64,000 nt of DNA from positions 248,001 through 312,000 of the forward strand of contig JADJFX010000003.1 of the NCBI GenBank assembly GCA_016708345.1, read 5' to 3'. Below, piece after piece: positions 35,055 to 43,321 of the stretch. Numbering within the stretch: position 1 is the first letter of the stretch; each line of letters begins with the position of its first letter. Origin of the DNA: Candidatus Rhodoferax bjergmarkensis (lineage in GTDB: Bacteria; Pseudomonadota; Gammaproteobacteria; Burkholderiales; Burkholderiaceae_C). Below the pieces are notes generated by a model. That model ran no database searches and had not been told where the DNA came from. It worked only from the letters and a program-made list of their open reading frames with translations. The translations under genes and the position numbers were made by a program.

Positions 35055-35879
35055 ATGAACCAAGACCTGCCAGACTCACCTGCCATCGCTCCATCCGATC
35101 TCGCGCTGGAGCCCTTGAGTCCTGAAGAATTTGACGAAATCGACGCCATTTTGGACGAGCTTCGCACCCGTTACGACGAGACGCCGCAGTGGGAGTTTTG
35201 CGAAGGCTTCATGGCCGCTCTGGTCTGCTGCCGTCGCCTGATTGAACCAACGGAGTATTTCCCGGTCTTGCTGGCGGTCGGTCTGGATGGTGATGAAGAC
35301 GAAGGCTCCTTTGCGGATGACACGCAGCGCCAGCGTTTCATGGCGTTGTGGGCGCGCCGCTGGAGCGAAGTGGCCCAGTCGCTCCATGCCGAGATCGAGT
35401 CACTTGACGACAGTCATGCCTACCACCCCGAGGTCATGGATATACGCGGTGCCGTGGCCAGCATGCCCGAGCAAGAGCGCGCCAAACTGGTGGAAAGCAC
35501 CTTGCCATCCTTTGCCCAAGTGTGGGCGCTGGGCTTTATGTACGCGGTGGAGGCGTGGCCCGATGAATGGGCTGCGCCGCGTGACAAAGAGGCTGTCAAA
35601 TGGCTGGACGCGGGCTTGCAGGCCATTGTGGCGTTGACGGAAGACGACAACGAGCCGCCCACACTCTGTGTATTTGATGAAAACGGGCCCCCGAGCATCA
35701 GCCTCAAGCGCCTGAATGCTTTTGCCGATGGCATCTGGGCGGTTTACGACCTGCACGAACTCTGGCGCAATTTTGGCCCGCGCGTTGAAACCGTGCGCAA
35801 AGCGGTGACGCCCGGGCGCAATGACCTGTGTTCGTGTGGCAGCGGCAAAAAATACAAAAAGTGCTGCGGCGCTACCTGA
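35055..35879 (+). CDS. UPF0149 (YecA) family protein with SEC-C zinc motif
   Basis: 274 residues from ATG 35055; a longer frame to 34893 lacks support. The N-terminal two thirds form the YecA/YgfB-like helical region (TPQWEFCEGFMAALVCCRRLI). The C-terminus PGRNDLCSCGSGKKYKKCCG is a SEC-C motif (CxC...CC) that binds zinc and resembles the end of SecA. Function in the cell is not settled. It is convergent with the multi-PAS kinase. Confidence 0.85.
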   Translation: MNQDLPDSPAIAPSDLALEPLSPEEFDEIDAILDELRTRYDETPQWEFCEGFMAALVCCRRLIEPTEYFPVLLAVGLDGDEDEGSFADDTQRQRFMALWARRWSEVAQSLHAEIESLDDSHAYHPEVMDIRGAVASMPEQERAKLVESTLPSFAQVWALGFMYAVEAWPDEWAAPRDKEAVKWLDAGLQAIVALTEDDNEPPTLCVFDENGPPSISLKRLNAFADGIWAVYDLHELWRNFGPRVETVRKAVTPGRNDLCSCGSGKKYKKCCGAT

Positions 35880-35888
35880 GCGCCGCCG

Positions 35889-38438
35889 TCACGCAACTTC
35901 GTCCAAGGCCGGGGCCTTGACCGGCAGGTGCAGCACAAACTCCGCGCCCTTGCCGGGTTCACTTCGCACCTCAACCCGGCCCCCCAGCGCCCCGGTCACG
36001 ATGTTGTGAACAATGTGCAGGCCCAAGCCAGAGCCGCCTTGGCCTAGCCGGGTGGTAAAAAACGGGTCAAAAATTCGCTTCAGGTGGGCCGGGTCGATGC
36101 CGCGGCCGTTATCGCGGACGATGATTTCAATGTGCTGCGCAGTTTGCGTGTCCTGCATGCCCAGCGCACGGGCCGTGATCTCGATGGTGCCGTGCTGGCC
36201 CGCCTCAAAGGCATGAACCATGGCGTTGTTGATCAGGTTGGTCAGCACCTGGCCCAGCGGCCCCGGGTAGCTGTCGAGCAAGAGGCCGTGCGCAATGTGG
36301 GGAAGCACCTGGCAGCCTGACTTGCGAATGGCCGGGTTCAGCGTGATGATGATCTCCGACACCACTTCAAAAAGTTCAAATTCACGGCGGTGCGAGCTGG
36401 TCTGGTCCACCGCCACCTGTTTGAAGCTGTTGATCAGCGTGCCGGCGCGCGTCAGATTGCGCACCAAAATATCGCAGGCAAACTGCGTGTCGGCAATAAA
36501 CTGGTCCAGCGCCGAGCGCTTGAGTCCGCCCGCCACGCTTTCAGCAAATTTATGCGCCTTGTCCTGCATCGTGCTGGCCACCGTCAACCCGTTGCCAATG
36601 GGCGTGTTGAGCTCATGCGCAACGCCCGCCACCAGTGCCCCCAAGCTGGCCAGCTTTTCGGACTGCACCAGATGGTCTTTGGTTTTACCCAGGGTCTGCA
36701 GTGTTTGCTGCAGCTCGGTATTGGCGGCCTGCAGCTGCTGCGTGCGGTCGCTGACCCGGTGTTCCAGCCGGGCATTGAGGTTCAGCACTTCCTGCTGGGC
36801 GCGCCGCTGCTCGGTCATGTCCATGAGGGTTGTCACCAGCATGGTGCGATGCTGCTCCACAATGAAACGCCCAAAGATCGACACCCAGCGGCTCGTTTTG
36901 TCCGCACACATCAGCTCCACCGTCCAGTCTGAGATGGGCTGGCCTGACAGTGCAAGTCGCCGGAACTCGTGCGCATCTTCAGATCTGGCCCACAAACCCA
37001 GATCGGCAGCCGACTTGCCTTGACTCTGTTCAGGGGAAAAACCAAAGCTTGAGTGCCAGGCCTGATTGCGGTGGAACACCATGAAGTCGTCACTGTCAAA
37101 CGAAAATGCCATGGGCAGCGGAGACAGCTCAAACAGCTTTGAAAAACGCGCTTCGCTTTCGCGCAATGCCCGCTCTGCCGTGCGCGCATCGGTCACATCG
37201 CGCACCAGAGCAATCAGGTAGCGCTCCCCGCGTGTTTCAAAAATAGATGCATTGAGCAAGGCATCACGCGTTTTGCCATGGCGGTCACGAATTTCAATCA
37301 GAAAGTTCTGGATGGTACTGCTGGTTTCAAGCGCTTTGAACAGTTCCTTGCGCCGCACCGGGTTGTGCCAGATGTTCAACCGGGCCGAAGTTTGCCCGAT
37401 GACTTCATCGCGTTGGTAACCCGTGATGCGCTCAAACGCGGCATTGACTTCAATGTAGGTGCCGTCTTTCATGCGCGAAATCGACATGGAGTCGGGCGTC
37501 AGCCGGAATGCGGCAGCAAATTGTTCATTGACGGCATGTTCCACGGTCACGTCGCGCGCTATCCAGACCGCGTAGGCATTGGAATTGCCCTCCAGCGCAA
37601 TCAGCGAGGCACTCACCATGCAGTCGATGACGTTGCCATCGCGCCTGCGCAGCTGCACCAGCGCGTCACGCAGGGAACCCTCACGCAGCAGCTTGTCAAC
37701 CAATACCGTGCGCTGCGAGGCTTGTACCCAGACATTGAATTGGCCCATGGTTTGCCCGATGGCTTCTGCGCGTGAGTAGCCGCTGAGCCGCTCAAACCCT
37801 TCATTGGCTTCGAGCACCCGATCGTCATCGAGCCGCGAGATGACAATCCAGTCCGGGCAGGCGTGGAACACGCGGGCGAATTTTTCCTGCGACGCAGCCA
37901 GCTCGGTCACGTCGGTCGCCACCTGGCCAACCCCGATCAGTGTGTCATCGTTGCCCAGCAGCGGGTATTTGATGGTTTCCATCTGCCGCCATTGGCCGTT
38001 GGCCTGTGTCAGGGCGCGGTAGGTCACGGTTTCGCCGGTTTGCATGACCAGCAGGTCACTGCTGCGCATGTGGCGCGCGGCGTCCGGCGGGGCTATGAGA
38101 TCGTCATCACGGCCCAGCATGTGGGCTTCGCTCAGGCCAAACTGGCGGGCATAAGCCGCGTTGGCCAGCAGGTAGTTCCCCTGCGTGTCCTTGATGGCCA
38201 TGGTCATGGGGGCGTTGTCAGTGACGGCTTGCAGCAGGGCCAGGCGTCTGCGCATCAGGCTTTCAGCGTGGGCTGCCGCAGTCCAAGGCGCAATGATGGT
38301 GCGCTGGTACAGCCACGCCGCCAGTATCAAACCCAGGCCGGCCAGCGCGGCGGCCCCGGCCCAGCTGTCCAAAAGCCATAGACCCGGCACCGCCAGAAGC
38401 AGGGGTATCAGTCCAATCAGCACCAGGCGCAGCAGCAA
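35889..38438 (-). CDS. multi-PAS sensor histidine kinase
   Basis: 849 residues from a TTG preceded by GGGAGA. Two N-terminal transmembrane segments, then four PAS/PAC modules (about 75-185, 185-305, 305-425, 425-550; each with a YxRxEAIGQT-like helix), a coiled coil, a phospho-acceptor site (GALVAGVAHELNTPIGNG) and an ATPase domain (LTNLINNAMVHAF, DNGRGID, FDPFFTTRLGQGGSGLGLHI). The HELNTPIGN region resembles that of the haem-motif kinase at 7.2 kb. No response regulator is adjacent, so its partner is unknown. Signals are probably small molecules or redox state. Confidence 0.88.
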   Translation of the reverse strand: MLLRLVLIGLIPLLLAVPGLWLLDSWAGAAALAGLGLILAAWLYQRTIIAPWTAAAHAESLMRRRLALLQAVTDNAPMTMAIKDTQGNYLLANAAYARQFGLSEAHMLGRDDDLIAPPDAARHMRSSDLLVMQTGETVTYRALTQANGQWRQMETIKYPLLGNDDTLIGVGQVATDVTELAASQEKFARVFHACPDWIVISRLDDDRVLEANEGFERLSGYSRAEAIGQTMGQFNVWVQASQRTVLVDKLLREGSLRDALVQLRRRDGNVIDCMVSASLIALEGNSNAYAVWIARDVTVEHAVNEQFAAAFRLTPDSMSISRMKDGTYIEVNAAFERITGYQRDEVIGQTSARLNIWHNPVRRKELFKALETSSTIQNFLIEIRDRHGKTRDALLNASIFETRGERYLIALVRDVTDARTAERALRESEARFSKLFELSPLPMAFSFDSDDFMVFHRNQAWHSSFGFSPEQSQGKSAADLGLWARSEDAHEFRRLALSGQPISDWTVELMCADKTSRWVSIFGRFIVEQHRTMLVTTLMDMTEQRRAQQEVLNLNARLEHRVSDRTQQLQAANTELQQTLQTLGKTKDHLVQSEKLASLGALVAGVAHELNTPIGNGLTVASTMQDKAHKFAESVAGGLKRSALDQFIADTQFACDILVRNLTRAGTLINSFKQVAVDQTSSHRREFELFEVVSEIIITLNPAIRKSGCQVLPHIAHGLLLDSYPGPLGQVLTNLINNAMVHAFEAGQHGTIEITARALGMQDTQTAQHIEIIVRDNGRGIDPAHLKRIFDPFFTTRLGQGGSGLGLHIVHNIVTGALGGRVEVRSEPGKGAEFVLHLPVKAPALDEVA

Positions 38439-38490
38439 ACAGATCTCCCGTGGGGTTTGGAAGGTGGCGAGCCTTGCATTGTGCGGCCTT

Positions 38491-38994
38491 TCAGCCGAGC
38501 AGGGCTACCAATCGTTTGAAAGCGTGTTGCACGGTGGCACTGCGCACGGCTGCGCGGTCGCCTTCAAACAGGCATTTTTCCGTGATGACCTGCCCCCCTG
38601 CGGCAAAGCCAAACCACACCGTGCCCACAGGTTTGGCCGGGCTGCCCCCGGTGGGGCCGGCCACCCCGGTCACCGCCACGGCCACTTGCGCGTGTGAATG
38701 CGCCAGCGCCCCCTGCACCATGGCGCGCGCCACCCCTTCGCAAACGGCCCCGGCGCGCGCCAACAAACGCGTGGGCACGCCGAGCAATTCCGTTTTGGCA
38801 TCGTTCGAGTAGGTCACAAAGCCGCGCTCAAACCAGGCGCTGGAGCCTGCCAGGTCGGTGCAGGCGGCAGCAATCATGCCCCCGGTGCAGCTTTCGGCGG
38901 TGACCAGTTTGAGCTGTTTTTTAAGTAACAAATCGGCCATTTGCGCACATAGAACGTGCGCTGGCAGCTCTGAATTTAATAGCATATGAGTCAT
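38491..38994 (-). CDS. pncC: nicotinamide-nucleotide amidase (CinA C-terminal domain)
   Basis: 168 residues. The domain begins MADLLLKKQLKLVTAESCTGGMIAA and includes GSSAWFERGFVTYSNDAKTELLGV and AVAVTGVAGPTGGSPAKPVGTVWFG, the CinA C-terminal family that deamidates NMN to NaMN. The N-terminal molybdopterin-like domain of full CinA is absent, as in PncC. ATG 38994 overlaps the pgpA stop (ATGA). The first 18 or so residues come from a dispersed repeat (copy H); an internal ATG at 38940 would give the minimal domain. Confidence 0.9.
   Translation of the reverse strand: MTHMLLNSELPAHVLCAQMADLLLKKQLKLVTAESCTGGMIAAACTDLAGSSAWFERGFVTYSNDAKTELLGVPTRLLARAGAVCEGVARAMVQGALAHSHAQVAVAVTGVAGPTGGSPAKPVGTVWFGFAAGGQVITEKCLFEGDRAAVRSATVQHAFKRLVALLG
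38931..38984 (-). repeat. dispersed double-hairpin repeat, copy H (5' end of pncC)
   Basis: On the minus strand TGCTATTAAATTCAGAGCTG, then CCAGCGCACGTTCTATGTGC and GGCCGATTT. The second stem GCGCAC-GTTCTAT-GTGCGC is perfect. It encodes the N-terminal extension of PncC. Confidence 0.7.
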
Positions 38995-39593
38995 TGAAAA
39001 AACCGCCAGCCAGCCAATACCAGCAGCGTGCAAGCGCCAGCCACCAAGTCGTCCAGCATGATGCCCAAGCCCGCCTTGTGCCACGCCAGCGGGTCGGTGG
39101 CGCTGTCCACGCCATGGAACAAACCGTCGGCCCAGCCCACTGGTCCCGGTTTGACTGCGTCAAAAAAGCGGAAGAGCGCAAAGGCCGCCAACTGTCCCCC
39201 AAAGTCCGCCGGGGTCACCAGCCACAGCACCAGCCAGAACGCCACAATCTCGTCCCACACGACGCTGCCGGGGTCGAGCACCCGCATGTTTCTGGCCGTG
39301 ACCGTGCAGGCCCACCAGCCCAGCGGCAGCGACGCGGCGATCAAAACGGCCCAGCGCGCATCGTTCATCCACGGTGCCAGCACCACAAACGCCAGCCACG
39401 CCCACAAAGTGCCTGTCGTTCCGGGGGCTTTGGGGCTCAGGCCCGAGCCGAAACCCAGCGCCAGCAGGTGCGCCGGGTGCGACAGCATGAAGCGCGCACT
39501 GGGCCGCACGGGGCCGGGCGACGGTGGGGCGGCAAAGGCAGGTGGGGCGAGGCCCTCAAAGGGAAGTTCGTGCAATGGCTCGTTGGGGTGCAT
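38991..39593 (-). CDS. pgpA: phosphatidylglycerophosphatase A
   Basis: 200 residues. It dephosphorylates phosphatidylglycerol phosphate in the inner membrane. Family motifs are GFGSGLSPKAPGTTGTLWAW, WDEIVAFW, FALFRFFDAVKPGPVGW and KAGLGIMLDDLVAG, with about four transmembrane helices. It is coupled to pncC. Its common neighbour thiL is on the same strand but 14 kb away, across the accessory region. Confidence 0.93.
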   Translation of the reverse strand: MHPNEPLHELPFEGLAPPAFAAPPSPGPVRPSARFMLSHPAHLLALGFGSGLSPKAPGTTGTLWAWLAFVVLAPWMNDARWAVLIAASLPLGWWACTVTARNMRVLDPGSVVWDEIVAFWLVLWLVTPADFGGQLAAFALFRFFDAVKPGPVGWADGLFHGVDSATDPLAWHKAGLGIMLDDLVAGACTLLVLAGWRFFQ

Positions 39594-39716
39594 CCCCTGA
39601 TTATCGCGGCGCTGGGATGGCTGGATTTACCCTGTTTTTCAAGCTTTATTTCTGCAAATGGCTGATACGGCCCGCGCGATACTTGAGGCATCCAACTTAC
39701 CTGTAGGGGGATTGCC

Positions 39717-40232
39717 ATGCAAATCAGCCTTGCAAACCTATTGTCATTTCCACCCATGAGCGCCCAGCCCAGCGCGGGCAAACCTGCGCCAGCGGCGCAG
39801 TCCCCGCTGAGCAGCGGCACGCTTGCTTCGCAGGCCCGCAGCCCGGTCCGGGTCGCCCAAACGGCGGTGCAAGCCAAAGCACCAGCGCAGCCAGCACCCC
39901 CGCCACCTGCACCGGCCAGTGCATCGGTGGTCACCATTGGGCAAATCGTTCCTGCAGACGAAGGCGTCACTTACACCCGCGCTGGCGTCATTGGCAAACC
40001 TGGCTTGGCAAACGGCGTGCCCGACCTTGACAGCATGACGCTGGAGAAACAGCTGCAGGTGGGCAGAAATTTGGGCGTGTTCACCAAAATCACGCTCCAC
40101 AACGACGGTGTGCTGGTGGCCAGACCAGATTCGGCCAGCCGCAAGCCGCCTGAGTTCGTCGCCGCAGCCGTGGCCACCATGAAAGACTTTCAAGAAGGTT
40201 TTGCTACCCTGACGCAACGCGATTTACTATAA
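39717..40232 (+). CDS. hypothetical protein with Pro/Ala-rich N-terminus
   Basis: 171 residues, not recognised. Residues 1-70 are low-complexity Ala/Pro/Gln/Ser, while 70-171 look folded (SVVTIGQIVPADEGVTYTRAG and ATMKDFQEGFATLTQRDLL). No signal peptide; cytoplasmic location likely. It is divergent from pgpA. Its stop codon lies inside a dispersed repeat (copy C). Residues such as FVAAAVATMKDFQEGF suggest a short helical C-terminus. Function unknown. Confidence 0.6.
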   Translation: MQISLANLLSFPPMSAQPSAGKPAPAAQSPLSSGTLASQARSPVRVAQTAVQAKAPAQPAPPPPAPASASVVTIGQIVPADEGVTYTRAGVIGKPGLANGVPDLDSMTLEKQLQVGRNLGVFTKITLHNDGVLVARPDSASRKPPEFVAAAVATMKDFQEGFATLTQRDLL

Positions 40233-40282
40233 ATTTCATAGCTGCTCGCGCAGGTTTTATATGCGGTACAGCCCAATTTGGC
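40225..40282 (+). repeat. dispersed double-hairpin repeat, copy C
   Basis: TACTATAAATTTCATAGCTG, then CTCGCGCAGGTTTTATATGC, GGTACAGCC and AATTTGGCC. It starts within the last codons of the upstream ORF and supplies its TAA. It is the best plus-strand representative of the family. Confidence 0.8.
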
Positions 40283-40510
40283 CTATATTTTTGGTCATAT
40301 TCGCGGTGCCCGCCCTCCATTGACCGGGTCAGCACAGCGCGCACCTTGCCCCGCCGACCAAGCCGCTTCCTGTGACGCGCTCCACTTCACACCATGCCTT
40401 TGATTGCGCTGGAGCCGCACTGCGGCTACGGCTTCGAAGGTTTGAATCCACAGGCCCAGTTCCAAACGTGTCTATGATCGACCCCAATTTAACAACTGGG
40501 AGTTTGACAG

Positions 40511-42400
40511 ATGCGCAGTTTCTTTTTGACGCCACGGGTTCTGGTGTGTGTGACGGGTTTGGTGTTGTCGGTACCGTCGTATGCTTTTTTGGGGGGGCTG
40601 GCCGGCTCACTCGGTGCCCTTACCAAGGCGATACCTGGCACTGCCGCAATCCCGTCGCCTGCTGCGCAGGCGGTCGCGGGAAATTGTGGTGAGCCCGGTG
40701 CGCTGCCCACTGCCAACAATGCGTGTGCGCCAGCTGCTTCTGCTGCTGCGATGCTCCTGAAGAAAACCCGCCCCCCTGAGCAGTTGGACAGTTTGCTCAA
40801 TGGCCAGGAGGTGTCGGGTGAGCAACTGATGGCTGAAGTCAAAGCCATGCAGTCCTCGCTCTCGGGCCAAAACCTGAACAAGGCCATGGAATCGATGCTC
40901 GGTGCAACTGCGGCTGGTGGTGTGCCCAATCTGGCAGCGATGTCGAATTCGAGCGGTTTTTTCTCGTCAATCATGGGTTCTGCGACGGATATGTTGCTTG
41001 ACAGTCTGGTAGCCGGTGTTTCTTACCAAGCGCTCGATCATTTTTTTGCCACCATGGCGTCCAAGCCGGGTTTGCTCAAGGAGGTCACGGTGACCATGCC
41101 CAAGGCTGATGCCTCTATGACACCCGACATGAAGCAGCAATTGGTGAACATGGCCGGTTTTCTGGTGGCCATCAAAGCGTCCGGAAAAATCATTGACGCC
41201 TCGATGCAGGACTTTGATGCCGCCAAAGACAGTTATGCCAAGGTGCTCGACACCCGCATGGCTGCAGCCAAGGTGTTGGGCGACGCTTTTTTTGCCCGGG
41301 CCGGACTGGAAAAAGCACAAGAAGAAAACAAGGCTTACCTGACGGCTGAGCAGAGCCAGTTTTTGGAAGCCATGCGTGACAAAAAGCCGGACGATCTGAT
41401 GAAAGATTTTGCAGTGCAAAACATTGCGCTGGACTATTTGCGCAAGAAAGACCCTGCCAAATACGGTGATTACAAAGCTGGCGTGAATGAATTCAAGTCG
41501 CACTATGGTGCTTACGCGCGCACGTCGGTGGGGGCCGCATCAATGGTCGGGTTCTCCTCGCTTTTTCTCAAGCGAGCCAAGAACATGCTCGAAAAAAACG
41601 GCTTGGCTGTCGCACCGTATTTATTGCCTTTGGTGGGCTCCGGCCTGACAGAAACGCTGACGCTGGCACCGCGCGTTACCAATGTCATCAGCAGTTCTCC
41701 TGATTTGCAGGAAGGCTCCTTTGCCGTGCGTACACCCAAAGGAGACATTCAGGGGGCCTTGAGCGCGGAGAAGGCATTTGCCCTGCTTAACGATGAAAGC
41801 CGGACGGCGTTTCAGGCTGAATTGTTCAAGGACGGTCAATTGGGCTTTTTTGGCAACCTCGGTGAAAAATTCCCGCAGGCCAGTGCGCGGGTACTCGACT
41901 CATTGGTTCAAAAAGACACCCGCGCGAAACTATCCAAAAATTATTTTGAAAGAGAAGACTGGCCTGATTTTTCATTCCAGAATGTTCTGGCAGGGCAGGG
42001 TGAAAATGTGGATTCGAAGCAACTGCGCCAGTTCAAGAGTGATTTGTTCCGCTCAGCTCCGGCGCAGACCGCCACCAATCTTGATCAGCAATCGATCGCT
42101 CAGGTTCAAACGGATGTTCGGGAACGATTGGCCAAGTGGGACAACTCGACGCTGCGTCAGATCATGCTCTCCAATCGCACCAAGGCCCAAGCCGGTGTAG
42201 AACTGGCTTTGAATGGTTATGTGCTCTCGGTTGACTCACCCGGCATGAAGGGGATCATGGATTACGAAGAGATGGTTGCCGCCGGGGCAGAGCACGCCAC
42301 AACACGCTCAGTCACCAGTGACCGCGCATTGAAAGCGCAACCAGAAACCCCAGCAAAGAGTCCGGTCAAGGGCAAAGGTAAATCTACTGCGAAAAAGTGA
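40511..42400 (+). CDS. secreted hypothetical protein, first gene of the CsgG/caspase operon
   Basis: 629 residues preceded by GGGAG. Signal peptide ends near SVPSYA-F. The mature protein is largely alpha-helical and Ala/Lys-rich, with two Cys near residues 59 and 72 and a hydrophobic stretch about residue 155 (MGSATDMLLDSLVAGVSYQALD). The C-terminal 30 residues are basic and low complexity (SPVKGKGKSTAKK). No known family is recognised. It is six bases upstream of a CsgG-like gene, so cotranscription is likely. A periplasmic or surface role is inferred. Confidence 0.7.
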   Translation: MRSFFLTPRVLVCVTGLVLSVPSYAFLGGLAGSLGALTKAIPGTAAIPSPAAQAVAGNCGEPGALPTANNACAPAASAAAMLLKKTRPPEQLDSLLNGQEVSGEQLMAEVKAMQSSLSGQNLNKAMESMLGATAAGGVPNLAAMSNSSGFFSSIMGSATDMLLDSLVAGVSYQALDHFFATMASKPGLLKEVTVTMPKADASMTPDMKQQLVNMAGFLVAIKASGKIIDASMQDFDAAKDSYAKVLDTRMAAAKVLGDAFFARAGLEKAQEENKAYLTAEQSQFLEAMRDKKPDDLMKDFAVQNIALDYLRKKDPAKYGDYKAGVNEFKSHYGAYARTSVGAASMVGFSSLFLKRAKNMLEKNGLAVAPYLLPLVGSGLTETLTLAPRVTNVISSSPDLQEGSFAVRTPKGDIQGALSAEKAFALLNDESRTAFQAELFKDGQLGFFGNLGEKFPQASARVLDSLVQKDTRAKLSKNYFEREDWPDFSFQNVLAGQGENVDSKQLRQFKSDLFRSAPAQTATNLDQQSIAQVQTDVRERLAKWDNSTLRQIMLSNRTKAQAGVELALNGYVLSVDSPGMKGIMDYEEMVAAGAEHATTRSVTSDRALKAQPETPAKSPVKGKGKSTAKK

Positions 42401-42406
42401 AACCAA

Positions 42407-43321
42407 ATGACAAAACTGACTACTGCAATTTTTTCTTTGTTTTTGTCGGCCAATCTAATGTCAGCGGCGTTAGCGGATGATGGCAAAGATATCAAGATTC
42501 CGTCCGGGGTCGATCCCTTTCGCCTGAAGTTATTGAAGAAAGCTGAAAAACTCAAGGTTTACGTCAACATGGTGGGCATTGGTGATGCCAAAGACGAAAA
42601 AATGCTTTTTCCAAGAGCAAAAGGTGACGCCGTCGGAACGCATCAGCAAATGAATGCCCGGTTTGAAAGTGCGGTGAAAAACACCGAGCGTTTTGATGCT
42701 TTCAGCGACACCTCGGGTGGTGTGCGTGACCAGTCAGATTTGGTGGTTGAGGGCATGATCGTTGCGGCAACGCAAAACATTGAAGACTATGAGGCCATTC
42801 GCAAAGCGGTTACCACCGTGCGGCTGGACATCAAGATCAAAGACACCGGCAGCGGTCGCATCATCAAGGCCCGCACGCTGACGGGTGTTTATGGCGATCA
42901 AAAGGGTGAGGGAACGGTGATTCGTAGTGATGCGGAATTTGCATCCAAATCAGCCGAGTTGGCCGGCGATTATGAAAAGGCCATGCAAGAAGCGCTGATG
43001 ATTGGTGCCGGGTATCTGGAGCGCACCATCAGACCGCTGGGTGTAGTGGACGAGGTGGAGGGTGACGTGATGACTTTGATCGGGGGCAGCAATCATGGCA
43101 TTCGGCCCAATGATCGTATGGTGATTTTTCGGGCCAAGACCAAGCGAGTGGGCGAGGTCGAAGCCTTTGGCATCATGCGCCCGGTCGCGGTGGTGGAGTG
43201 TGACACGGTGAGTTCTGACACCAGTCAATGCCAGGTTAAATTGAAAGGCAAAGATTGGCCGCTGGTAAAAGATGATTTTGCTGTTTTGGGTGATGCGAGT
43301 TTGAAAATTTCAGGCGACTAA
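42407..43321 (+). CDS. secreted CsgG-like protein
   Basis: 304 residues with signal peptide (SLFLSANLMSAALAD). The middle resembles CsgG/curli-assembly proteins: LKVYVNMVGIG, FESAVKNTERFDAFS, QSDLVVEGMIVAAT, RLDIKIKDTGSGRII and KAMQEALMIGAGYL. The last 90 residues (VDEVEGDVMTLIGGSNHGIRP and onwards) look like the SH3-like FlgT C-terminal domain. There is no lipobox Cys, unlike CsgG, so it may be periplasmic or act with another subunit. The caspase-like gene begins immediately after its stop. Confidence 0.65.
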   Translation: MTKLTTAIFSLFLSANLMSAALADDGKDIKIPSGVDPFRLKLLKKAEKLKVYVNMVGIGDAKDEKMLFPRAKGDAVGTHQQMNARFESAVKNTERFDAFSDTSGGVRDQSDLVVEGMIVAATQNIEDYEAIRKAVTTVRLDIKIKDTGSGRIIKARTLTGVYGDQKGEGTVIRSDAEFASKSAELAGDYEKAMQEALMIGAGYLERTIRPLGVVDEVEGDVMTLIGGSNHGIRPNDRMVIFRAKTKRVGEVEAFGIMRPVAVVECDTVSSDTSQCQVKLKGKDWPLVKDDFAVLGDASLKISGD

